DNA from: Arenibacter catalasegens
GTDB taxonomy: Bacteria; Bacteroidota; Bacteroidia; Flavobacteriales; Flavobacteriaceae
Assembly (NCBI RefSeq): GCF_002909235.1
Contig: NZ_PHQQ01000025.1
Span: forward strand, 39,764-103,763
Direction: 5' to 3'
DNA length: 64,000 nt
Below the pieces are notes generated by a model. That model was not told the DNA's origin. It did not search any database and worked only from the letters and a program-made list of their open reading frames with translations. Made by a program: the position numbers and the translations under genes. Shown here in pieces: positions 8,655-16,199 of the stretch (position 1 is the first letter of the stretch; every line of letters begins with the position of its first letter).

Positions 8655-9737
8655 ATGAGGAAATTCTTTTGGATCTGTTTTCTATTTCTTTTCGTATCCT
8701 GTGGAAGCCATCAAGAAAAGTTGCTCCCCCAAAAAAGGCATTTAACGGAATCCGTATATGCTTCCGTAATCGTGCAACCAGATAGTTTATATCAGGCCTA
8801 TGCGCCTGTAGGCGGTATTTTGGATTATAATTTGCTGGAGGAAGGCGATTTAGTAAGAAAAGGAACGCCTATGGTTCAGATTGTTAATAATACACCTAAA
8901 CTTAATTCGGATAATGCCCGTTTGGCATTAGAATTGGCGAAGACAAATTATAGTGGAAGTTCGGCGATTTTAAGTTCGTTGGAAGATGAGATCCAATCAG
9001 CAACCTTATCTTTTAAAAATGATTCCATGAATTATTTAAGACAAAAGAGGCTATGGGATCAGAATATAGGGTCTAAAATTCAGTTCGAGAATCGTAAACT
9101 TGAGTTTGAAATTTCCGAGAATAGGTTGAAGCAGCTTAAAAGTAATTATGTCCAGACCAAGAATGAACTCTCTACCCAAGTAAAACAAGCTTTGAATAAT
9201 TATGCTACCTCCCAGATCACTACACAAGATTTTACTGTTACAAGCAAGATAAATGGTAAGGTTTATGCATTTTATAAAAATCCGGGAGAAATCGTCAATA
9301 CCATGGAACCTCTAGCATCGGTAGGTAGTGATTCTGATTTTATTATTGAATTGCTAGTAGATGAGGTCGATATTGTAAAACTAAATGTTGGTCAAAAAGC
9401 CCTTGTCACTTTGGATGCCTATGGGGATAAGGTTTTTGAGGCGAAAATTAGCAAGATTTACCCTAAAAAGGATGAGCGCTCCCAGACGTTCAGAGCAGAG
9501 GCCACTTTTGATGATCCACCTAAAGCACTTTACCCTGGATTGGCAGGGGAGGGAAATATTATTGTTGCCGAAAAAGACAATGTCTTGACCATTCCTAAGG
9601 AGTTTTTATTAGATGGGAATAAAGTGATGACCAATGATGGTCTTATCGATGTAATCATTGGCCTGCAAAATTTGGATAGGGTCGAAATCTTGGATGGTAT
9701 TAGTGAGCGCACAGAAATTCTAAAACCAGAGGAATGA
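8655..9737 (+). CDS. Periplasmic adaptor (HlyD/MacA-like) lipoprotein of an ABC exporter
   Basis: A 360-residue membrane-fusion protein. It has a lipoprotein leader ending LFVSC at Cys16, so it is probably anchored in the inner membrane. A biotinyl-lipoyl-like half motif (YAPVGGILDYNLLEEGDLVRKG) sits near 50-71. A helical hairpin spans about 90-175. The second lipoyl half and beta-barrel follow (SKINGKVYAFYKNPGEIV near 200). It is translationally coupled to the permease gene: the stop at 9737 overlaps the next ATG in ATGA. With the following permease and ATPase it forms a MacA-MacB-like exporter in which the permease and ATPase are separate proteins. Substrate unknown. Confidence 0.87.
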   Translation: MRKFFWICFLFLFVSCGSHQEKLLPQKRHLTESVYASVIVQPDSLYQAYAPVGGILDYNLLEEGDLVRKGTPMVQIVNNTPKLNSDNARLALELAKTNYSGSSAILSSLEDEIQSATLSFKNDSMNYLRQKRLWDQNIGSKIQFENRKLEFEISENRLKQLKSNYVQTKNELSTQVKQALNNYATSQITTQDFTVTSKINGKVYAFYKNPGEIVNTMEPLASVGSDSDFIIELLVDEVDIVKLNVGQKALVTLDAYGDKVFEAKISKIYPKKDERSQTFRAEATFDDPPKALYPGLAGEGNIIVAEKDNVLTIPKEFLLDGNKVMTNDGLIDVIIGLQNLDRVEILDGISERTEILKPEE

Positions 9738-10996
9738 TCAATTGGAAAGTTATATTGAACATCGCCAAAACCCATCTACTGACCAAGATGAAATCAACGG
9801 CCACAGCTTCCTTGGGCGTTACATTTGGCATTGGGGCTTATATAACCCTGGTGAGTTTTATGACCGGACTTAATGAAATGCTGGACAGTCTTATTTTAAA
9901 CCAAACGCCGCATATCCATATCTACAATGAAATAGAGCCCTCGGATAAACAGCCCATTGCCTTATATCAAGAATTTGAGGATGCTTTTAATGTGGTTAGT
10001 TCTGTAAAGCCTAAGCAAAGCCAAAAGAAAATTCACAATGGACTCCCCATCCTTAATTATTTAAAAAAGGATAAAAATGTATATGGTGCCACCCCTCAAC
10101 TAAGAGCTCAGATTTTTTATCTCTCGGGATCCATAGAGCTAGGGGGGAACTTACTTGGTGTAGATATTATGGAGGAAGCGCGAATTTCAAATATTGGTGA
10201 TTATATTATACAGGGTAGGCCGCAGGATTTAAAAAACAGTGAAAATGGAATTCTTTTGGGAGCTGGCCTAGCAAAAAAAATGTCGCTCAAAGAAGGAGAC
10301 CGTGTACAGATTAGCACCATAAAAGGAGACGTGTTTCCGCTTAAGATTGTAGGGATATATCAAAGTGGTATTGCGGAAATAGATAATATTCAAAGTTATG
10401 CCAATCTAAAGACGGTGCAACGCATCTTGGGAGAGCCCAAGAACTACCTAACGGATATCAATGTAAAATTAAACAATATTGGTGCTGCCACAACCATGGC
10501 AAAAGGTCTGGAAAAACAGTTCCAAATAAAGGCAACTAGCATAAACGAGGCAAACGCCCAATTTGAGACTGGATCCAATATCCGTAACCTAATTACCTAT
10601 GCCGTTTCAATAACCTTATTGATTGTGGCTGGCTTTGGAATATATAACATTCTCAATATGCTTATATACGAGAAAATGAAGGATATAGCCATTCTAAAGG
10701 CTACAGGATTTTCGGGAACCGATGTACAACTAATATTTATGAGCCAAGCCATGATTATTGGTTTAGTAGGTGGTGTACTTGGACTTGTAGTTGGATTTGT
10801 ACTTTCCAAACTAATAGATAATGTGGCCTTTGAAACAGAGGCATTACCTACAATTACCACTTATCCTATTAATTTTAATGTGTGGTATTATGTAATCGGG
10901 ATTTCCTTTGCTCTAATTTCAACTTTTGTTGCTGGCTGGCTACCTTCCAATAAAGCTAAGCACATAGACCCAGTGCGTATAATTAGAGGAACTTAA
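9734..10996 (+). CDS. FtsX/MacB-like ABC transporter permease
   Basis: An inner-membrane permease of 420 residues with the FtsX/LolE layout. One TM helix near residues 22-45 is followed by a large periplasmic domain (about 50-285) and three C-terminal TM helices (about 290-312, 335-360 and 375-400). The conserved coupling-helix segment is visible as MKDIAILKATGFSGTDVQLIF near 313-333, and the C-terminal SNKAKHIDPVRIIRG is the usual FtsX-family ending. It starts inside the stop of the adaptor gene, and the ATPase gene follows after 9 bases. The family includes lipoprotein-releasing, macrolide and peptide exporters. No outer-membrane TolC partner is next to it. Confidence 0.87.
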   Translation: MINWKVILNIAKTHLLTKMKSTATASLGVTFGIGAYITLVSFMTGLNEMLDSLILNQTPHIHIYNEIEPSDKQPIALYQEFEDAFNVVSSVKPKQSQKKIHNGLPILNYLKKDKNVYGATPQLRAQIFYLSGSIELGGNLLGVDIMEEARISNIGDYIIQGRPQDLKNSENGILLGAGLAKKMSLKEGDRVQISTIKGDVFPLKIVGIYQSGIAEIDNIQSYANLKTVQRILGEPKNYLTDINVKLNNIGAATTMAKGLEKQFQIKATSINEANAQFETGSNIRNLITYAVSITLLIVAGFGIYNILNMLIYEKMKDIAILKATGFSGTDVQLIFMSQAMIIGLVGGVLGLVVGFVLSKLIDNVAFETEALPTITTYPINFNVWYYVIGISFALISTFVAGWLPSNKAKHIDPVRIIRGT

Positions 10997-11005
10997 AGTA
11001 CATCT

Positions 11006-11680
11006 ATGAATTTAGTCTTAGAAGCAAAAAATATAAATAAGCATTTTTTAAAGCCTAGGGATTTTCACGTGCTCAAGGATATTTCATTTGGTATAAAGTT
11101 GGGCGAATTTGTCTCTATTATGGGTAAATCTGGATCAGGAAAGTCTACCTTACTTTACATACTATCCACTATGGATACGGACTATACAGGTGAACTTTAT
11201 CTAAACAATACATTAATTACAGGACAAAAACATCAGGAATTATCGCGAATACGTAATAAACATATAGGCTTTGTATTCCAGTTTCATTATTTGTTGTCCG
11301 AGTTTAGTGTACTGGAAAATGTAATGCTACCTGCCAAAAAATTGGCAGAGAAGTCGTTGGCCGAAATTGAACACGACGCTATGCAAAAATTAATAATGTT
11401 GGACATAGAAAAGTTGGCCCATCAACGAGCTTCAAGGATATCAGGTGGGGAAAAACAACGGGTGGCCATAGCGAGAGCGTTAATAAACAATCCATCTATT
11501 CTGATGGGCGACGAACCAACTGGGAATTTAGATAGCCATAATTCCGAAAACGTCTTCAATATATTTAAACGTCTTAAAGAAGAGGAAGGTCTCTCCCTTT
11601 TGATAGTAACCCATGATGAGGACTTCGCCAAACGTACCGATCGCATTATCCAGATGGAGGATGGTCGTGTTTTGGATTAA
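11006..11680 (+). CDS. ABC transporter ATPase (LolD/MacB type)
   Basis: A nucleotide-binding subunit of 224 residues. The Walker A is GKSGSGKST near 40-48, the Q-loop is FVFQFHYLL near 91-99, the signature ISGGEKQRVAIARAL near 145-159, the Walker B ILMGDEPTGNLD near 166-177 and the H-loop VTHD near 200. The GNLD D-loop and size are those of the LolD/MacB group that pairs with FtsX-type permeases. It completes the three-gene exporter operon. A convergent oxidoreductase gene ends 39 bases downstream. Confidence 0.92.
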   Translation: MNLVLEAKNINKHFLKPRDFHVLKDISFGIKLGEFVSIMGKSGSGKSTLLYILSTMDTDYTGELYLNNTLITGQKHQELSRIRNKHIGFVFQFHYLLSEFSVLENVMLPAKKLAEKSLAEIEHDAMQKLIMLDIEKLAHQRASRISGGEKQRVAIARALINNPSILMGDEPTGNLDSHNSENVFNIFKRLKEEEGLSLLIVTHDEDFAKRTDRIIQMEDGRVLD

Positions 11681-11718
11681 ATATCCCGTACTATAAACAA
11701 TAAGAGCTTATTATAGGT

Positions 11719-13095
11719 CTATCTAAAATCATTCGGATGGGGATGTTTCCAAGGAGCACGATAATCCCTTTGTAAAAGTGCCGTTGCCTCCGCATCATTT
11801 ACCACGATAATATTTTTAGGATCATAGATTAAGGGCCGTCCTGTGGCCATGGCCATATTGGCCAAAATGCAACTAGCAGTAGATACATGTCCTTCACGGA
11901 TATCAGCAATAGGTAAAGTTCCTTTGTCAATGGCGGCAAGGAAATCCAACATATGTAACCTAGTAGCTGGAGCCGCATTTAATTCTATATCTTTTTCGGT
12001 GAGGTCCTCGGGATATTTATCTTTTTCATAAATAACGTCCAAATGTATCTTTTCGCCATTCCCATGCGGAACAAAATCGGCTCTCATAGTGCTGCCGGAC
12101 AATGTTCCTTTTTCTCCATAAAGTTTAAAGGACCATGGGTAATCGGGGTCGGTAGGGGTTCCCCAGCTTCTATGTTGCCATACGCAGTTGAGGTCTTCAT
12201 ATTCAAATATGGCCGTTTGGGTATCCGCAATATTGGATTTACCATCTTTTTGTACATAGATTCCTCCTGTAGAACTAATTCTTTTGGGCCAATCCAGCTC
12301 AAGCATCCACCGAACTGTATCGAACATATGTACGCACATATCGCCCATAATTCCATTGCCATACTCCATAAAGGTCCGCCACCACCGTCTGTGGGGAAGT
12401 CCGTCATAAGGGCGCATGGGTGCGGGCCCGGTCCACATTTCATAATCCAAATAATCCGGAGCCGCTGTTATAGGAGGATTCCCATTGGCACGCATATGGT
12501 AATAACAACACATCTCTACATGGGAAACCTTGCCTAATAAGCCTGCGTCCACAATATTTTTTTTGGCATCAATAAGATGTGGAGTACTCTTACGCTGGGT
12601 TCCCACCTGAACGACCCTGTTATATTTTCTTGCGGCTGCGACCATAGCTTCGCCCTCAACAACATCAACACTAATAGGTTTTTGAACGTATACATGGGCA
12701 CCCGATTTTAAAGCCTCTATGGCCTGTAGGGCATGCCAATGATCAGGGGTGCCAATTAGCACAATATCCAGATCCTTCTCGGCAAGCATTTTTCTATAAT
12801 CCCTATAGGTCCTGGGAGCTTTTCCTGAAGATTGTCTAAGTTGTATTAAGTTGGCGGCTTCCTTAAGCAAACGTTCATCCACATCACAAATGGATACCAC
12901 ATTTACCTTGGTTACCTGCATAAGCCTAAAAAGGTCACTTTTTCCATACCAGCCCGTTCCGATCAGTCCAACCCGCAGCGGTTTTTCGCGGTAGATGAGT
13001 TCCATACCATAAGAACCAAAGGAGGAAAGTGCCAAAGATGCCGCAGCCCCCTTTAAAAAGTGTCGTCTATTAATGTTAAAAATCTTGGTGTCCAT
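11719..13095 (-). CDS. Tat-exported Gfo/Idh/MocA-family oxidoreductase
   Basis: A 458-residue NAD(P)-type oxidoreductase with a twin-arginine leader (NRRHFLKGAAAS, residues 9-20), so it is expected to act in the periplasm or at the outer membrane. The Rossmann motif RVGLIGTGWYG is near 41-51. The usual EKP catalytic-site motif is replaced by VQKPIS near 142. The C-terminal Gfo/Idh domain has CVHMFDTVRWML. Such exported members are numerous in Bacteroidota sugar-use loci, acting on sugars or inositols. It is not in an obvious operon. An 11-base inverted repeat lies 62 bases upstream. Substrate cannot be read from sequence. Confidence 0.85.
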   Translation of the reverse strand: MDTKIFNINRRHFLKGAAASLALSSFGSYGMELIYREKPLRVGLIGTGWYGKSDLFRLMQVTKVNVVSICDVDERLLKEAANLIQLRQSSGKAPRTYRDYRKMLAEKDLDIVLIGTPDHWHALQAIEALKSGAHVYVQKPISVDVVEGEAMVAAARKYNRVVQVGTQRKSTPHLIDAKKNIVDAGLLGKVSHVEMCCYYHMRANGNPPITAAPDYLDYEMWTGPAPMRPYDGLPHRRWWRTFMEYGNGIMGDMCVHMFDTVRWMLELDWPKRISSTGGIYVQKDGKSNIADTQTAIFEYEDLNCVWQHRSWGTPTDPDYPWSFKLYGEKGTLSGSTMRADFVPHGNGEKIHLDVIYEKDKYPEDLTEKDIELNAAPATRLHMLDFLAAIDKGTLPIADIREGHVSTASCILANMAMATGRPLIYDPKNIIVVNDAEATALLQRDYRAPWKHPHPNDFR

Positions 13096-13156
13096 GGTTG
13101 ATTGATTATTTGGTCGGTTTTTTAAATTGTTCTCAAAAAATACGAAATATCTTCAC

Positions 13157-13190
13157 TATTTAGGATAAATTTTTTAGTATATCCTAAATA
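13157..13190. promoter_or_regulatory. Inverted repeat upstream of the exported oxidoreductase
   Basis: TATTTAGGATA and TATCCTAAATA form perfect 11-base arms separated by 12 bases. The element lies 62-95 bases before the oxidoreductase ATG and just downstream of the DUF1003 stop. No T-run follows on the minus strand, so an operator is more likely than a terminator. The regulator is not identified. Confidence 0.4.
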
Positions 13191-13214
13191 TTAGAGTTTT
13201 TATCTAAACAACCC

Positions 13215-13922
13215 TTAGCTTTTCTGTTTCTTTATTTGGTTCATTATGTCCTCCATCATCTCCACTTGTATTTGCTGAATGTTTAATAGTTCTTGTTGTT
13301 GATGAATTATAAGGTGGTCCAATTTCTCGTGAAGGATTCGAATTTCCAATTCCGCTTTTAAATTGACCATATAATCTTGTTTGGATCGTTCCCTGTCTTT
13401 TTCCTCCTGCCTATTTTGGCTCATCATTATCACTGGGGCTTGCAAAGCAGCCAAACAGGATAAAATTAAATTCAAAAGTATAAAAGGGTAGGGGTCAAAT
13501 CCTTTATCCATTAGAAAAATAATATTGATGACCATCCAAATAAAAATAAAAATGCCAAAAATAATTATGAATCTCCAACTTCCGCCGAAGGTGGCCACTT
13601 TATCTGCCAGGCGTTGTCCAAAGGAATATTCAGTAGCTTCATCCAGACTTTCATTTTGGGTAGTAATTATTTTTTCCTGTTGGATCGTCTTCAGCACATC
13701 TTCTTCCAATGTAGACAATTCACCTACCTCCTGGATGAGGTATTCGGAAAGGTATTTTTGTCTATACAAATTGAGTTCGGATACGGAAATAGATTTTTTG
13801 GAATTTATTTCTGGATGTTCCTTATGAATAAGATCCATAATGGATTTTCGAATTGTTTTTACAGGAATCTGTTCACTGACCGGATATTCTTTAAGGGAAA
13901 TGGCACTTACAAAGGTCTTCAT
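13215..13922 (-). CDS. DUF1003 membrane protein
   Basis: A 235-residue protein with the DUF1003 core. The core starts near FGQRLADKVATFGGSWRFI (about 105-123), then has two TM helices (about 120-140 and 147-168) joined by a short acidic loop (LMDKGFDPYPF). A cytoplasmic coiled-coil tail (MMSQNRQEEKDRERSKQDY onward) follows. The first 100 residues are a soluble extension seen in longer family members. The family has no established biochemical role. It is expected in the inner membrane. It is encoded alone, opposite to the APC permease gene that starts 112 bases away. Confidence 0.82.
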   Translation of the reverse strand: MKTFVSAISLKEYPVSEQIPVKTIRKSIMDLIHKEHPEINSKKSISVSELNLYRQKYLSEYLIQEVGELSTLEEDVLKTIQQEKIITTQNESLDEATEYSFGQRLADKVATFGGSWRFIIIFGIFIFIWMVINIIFLMDKGFDPYPFILLNLILSCLAALQAPVIMMSQNRQEEKDRERSKQDYMVNLKAELEIRILHEKLDHLIIHQQQELLNIQQIQVEMMEDIMNQIKKQKS

Positions 13923-13981
13923 GGGTAAGGTATTTTATATCTTAAATGTAATGTATTTTATGGCCCTTTTAAACATATGGT

Positions 13982-14010
13982 TCTTGATTTACACCTATCT
14001 TTAATCAAGA
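13982..14010. promoter_or_regulatory. Inverted repeat before the APC permease gene
   Basis: TCTTGATT and AATCAAGA form 8-base arms with a 13-base spacer, ending 24 bases before the ATG at 14035. A position this close to the start suggests a repressor site or a 5'-leader hairpin. The regulator is unknown. Confidence 0.3.
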
Positions 14011-14034
14011 TTTCTTTTCTCTAATTATCATCCC

Positions 14035-15765
14035 ATGAAGAAAAAATTGAATCAATTGGAAGCCACGGCCATATGTGGAAACGATATTAGCTCATCCTGT
14101 CTATATGTTTCGGCCTTGGCCATAGTCTATTCTGGCCAGTATGCCTGGATTGCACTTTTGGTAGTGGCCTTTGTATTGTTTCTTTTTAGAAAAATCTATG
14201 GAGAGGTGGTCGGGGCCATACCTTTGAATGGAGGTGCCTACAATGCCTTGTTGAATACCACTAAAAAATCAACGGCATCCTTGGCAGCGGCATTGACTGT
14301 TCTTTCTTATATGGCAACGGTGGTAATATCTGCAAGTGAGGCCGTGAAATATGCGTATAGCATCTTGAATTTCATCCCTATCCTACCAGTAACCATAATC
14401 TTAATGTTTTGTTTTATGGGGTTGGTAATCGTTGGTATTGGTGAATCTTCCAAGGTGGCAATAATCATTTTTATATTTCATCTACTTTCATTGACATTAT
14501 TGTGCACCTTTTGTATTTTCTACTTTGCTGAAAATGGTTTTGAAACCTTGTTCTCCAATTTCAGAAGGCCCGTAGAGGGCGGTGTATTTAGCGCCTTGTT
14601 TTTAGGATTTTCAGCCGCGATGTTGGGGATAAGTGGTTTTGAAAGTTCAGCTAACTATGTAGAGGAACAAAAGGGGGGTGTATTTCCGAAAACCTTGCGT
14701 AATATGTGGGTGGTAGTTACTATTTTTAATCCGTTGATCGCGTTTTTAGCGCTGGCCATTGTCCCAATTCATTTTATTGAATCCAATCAAGATGCCCTAC
14801 TCTCCAAAATGGCAGAAGTTTCCGGAGGCAATTGGCTTTCCTTACTTGTGGGTATTGATGCAGCTTTGGTTTTAAGTGGTGCCGTGCTTACTTCCTTTGT
14901 AGGGGTTGGTGGACTTATGGAGCGAATGGCACTGGACCGTATTCTACCCAAATTTTTATTGAAAAAAAATAAGGCAGGCAGTTCTTATATGGTATATACC
15001 GTATTCTTTTTATTGTGTGTATCCATTTTATTGGTAACTCAAGGTAATTTGGCAAAACTGGCAGGTGTTTATACAATAGCCTTTTTATCGGTTATGGCAT
15101 TGTTCGGGGTCGGCAATATGATGCTCAAAATAAATAGGGCAAAATTACCACGCCCCGAAAGGTCAAGTTGGTTGGGTCTTATTATTGCTATACTTGCTGT
15201 CATGGCTGCGATGGTCGGAAATATTATTCTAAACCCATCCTATTTGGCAATCTTTATTGAATATCTAATTCCTACGCTAATGGTAGTGTTTTTTATGCTA
15301 TACCGCACCTATATTTTAAAGGGATTTCTAGCAATCCTTAGCTACATCTTTCCCGATAAAGGACATCCTTTTAAAACATTGAACATATATACTAAAAAAT
15401 TACTGGCAGGGATTAATAAACAGCAATTTGTTTTCTTCACCAATCATGACGATGTTGCTACCTTAAATAAGGTGATGCTTTATATTAAAAATAATGAATC
15501 AACAAGGATTCTTAAAATTGTTGCAATTATTAATGAGGAGCACGCCATTGTACCCAATTTAAAGATGGACATAAAGGTGTTAGATCGTGCTTACCCAAAT
15601 ATTCATATTCAATTTGTGGAAGAGCAGGGCGTCTTTGGTCCGGATAAAATTAAGGAACTGTCCAAGCGATGGGGAATTCCCGTTAATTTTATGTTTATAG
15701 GTTCTCCTGGCGATAAATTTCCTTATAAGATTCAGGAGTTAGGCGATGTAAGATTGATTATTTAA
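14035..15765 (+). CDS. APC-family permease with C-terminal cytosolic domain
   Basis: A 576-residue inner-membrane transporter. The APC N-terminal motif is present (ATAICGNDISSSCLYVSALA near 9-28). It is followed by about 12 TM helices up to residue 440, including IPLNGGAYNALLNTT near 62-76 and GFESSANYVEEQKGG near 201-215, segments typical of amino-acid/polyamine permeases. The last 135 residues form a soluble domain (FVFFTNHDDVATLNKVMLYI onward) with a UspA-like alternation of strands and helices. This resembles the tail of cation- or amino-acid transporters regulated by nucleotides. Substrate is not clear. It is a single gene with its own upstream region. Confidence 0.85.
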   Translation: MKKKLNQLEATAICGNDISSSCLYVSALAIVYSGQYAWIALLVVAFVLFLFRKIYGEVVGAIPLNGGAYNALLNTTKKSTASLAAALTVLSYMATVVISASEAVKYAYSILNFIPILPVTIILMFCFMGLVIVGIGESSKVAIIIFIFHLLSLTLLCTFCIFYFAENGFETLFSNFRRPVEGGVFSALFLGFSAAMLGISGFESSANYVEEQKGGVFPKTLRNMWVVVTIFNPLIAFLALAIVPIHFIESNQDALLSKMAEVSGGNWLSLLVGIDAALVLSGAVLTSFVGVGGLMERMALDRILPKFLLKKNKAGSSYMVYTVFFLLCVSILLVTQGNLAKLAGVYTIAFLSVMALFGVGNMMLKINRAKLPRPERSSWLGLIIAILAVMAAMVGNIILNPSYLAIFIEYLIPTLMVVFFMLYRTYILKGFLAILSYIFPDKGHPFKTLNIYTKKLLAGINKQQFVFFTNHDDVATLNKVMLYIKNNESTRILKIVAIINEEHAIVPNLKMDIKVLDRAYPNIHIQFVEEQGVFGPDKIKELSKRWGIPVNFMFIGSPGDKFPYKIQELGDVRLII

Positions 15766-15921
15766 AAATGTTGAGGTATTCACTTTAAAAGTTATGACAA
15801 TTATAAGTTCTGATCCTTCTTGTTTTTTGTACATTTATATAAGGCTTACTATATCTTAATAAATTAATGGGATTTAAGATGAATGGGGCAACTTTCTATT
15901 TTTAATAAACAGATAGTAATT

Positions 15922-16179
15922 ATGAGCTTTATATCAGAAAATGTAATTCCAGGCAATCATGGAAAGGTATTTGGAACAAATGCAAAAGAAGCAAGTGACT
16001 TAAAGTGGATTGAGGAGAACTTAGTAAAACTTGATGGCATAAAGGATATAATTTTCAAAGATGGCTATCCCGTCGAATTTACAGTGCATACGACAAAGAT
16101 GGTAGAAATAAAGGAAATTGAAAAATTAGTTAGGGCATTAGGGTTTCATGCTATTCCCAAGGGACTTTTTGCTTTATAA
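15922..16179 (+). CDS. Small HMA-fold-like protein without cysteines
   Basis: An 85-residue protein. The segment WIEENLVKLDGIKDIIFKD (residues 29-47), a beta strand EFTVHTT and a final helix IEKLVRALGFHAIP give the beta-alpha-beta-beta-alpha pattern of heavy-metal-associated domains. No CxxC metal motif is present. The ATG at 15922 is preferred over a frame start at 15883 because the longer N-terminus looks unrelated. A similar mini-protein is encoded at 52776-52991. Function unknown: it may bind another ligand or a protein partner. It converges on the debranching-enzyme gene, whose stop lies 21 bases away. Confidence 0.6.
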   Translation: MSFISENVIPGNHGKVFGTNAKEASDLKWIEENLVKLDGIKDIIFKDGYPVEFTVHTTKMVEIKEIEKLVRALGFHAIPKGLFAL

Positions 16180-16199
16180 TCACATAAATAAAACCTGTT

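Noticed and set aside
11691..11716. Bulged hairpin between the ABC ATPase and the convergent oxidoreductase gene
   Set aside because: AATAAG/CTTATT plus CTAT/ATAG with a four-base bulge and no T-run. Too weak to call.
12043..12537. 164-codon open frame on the plus strand
   Set aside because: Lies wholly opposite the clear Gfo/Idh/MocA gene, with a cysteine/histidine-rich low-quality translation and no domain. Antisense shadow.
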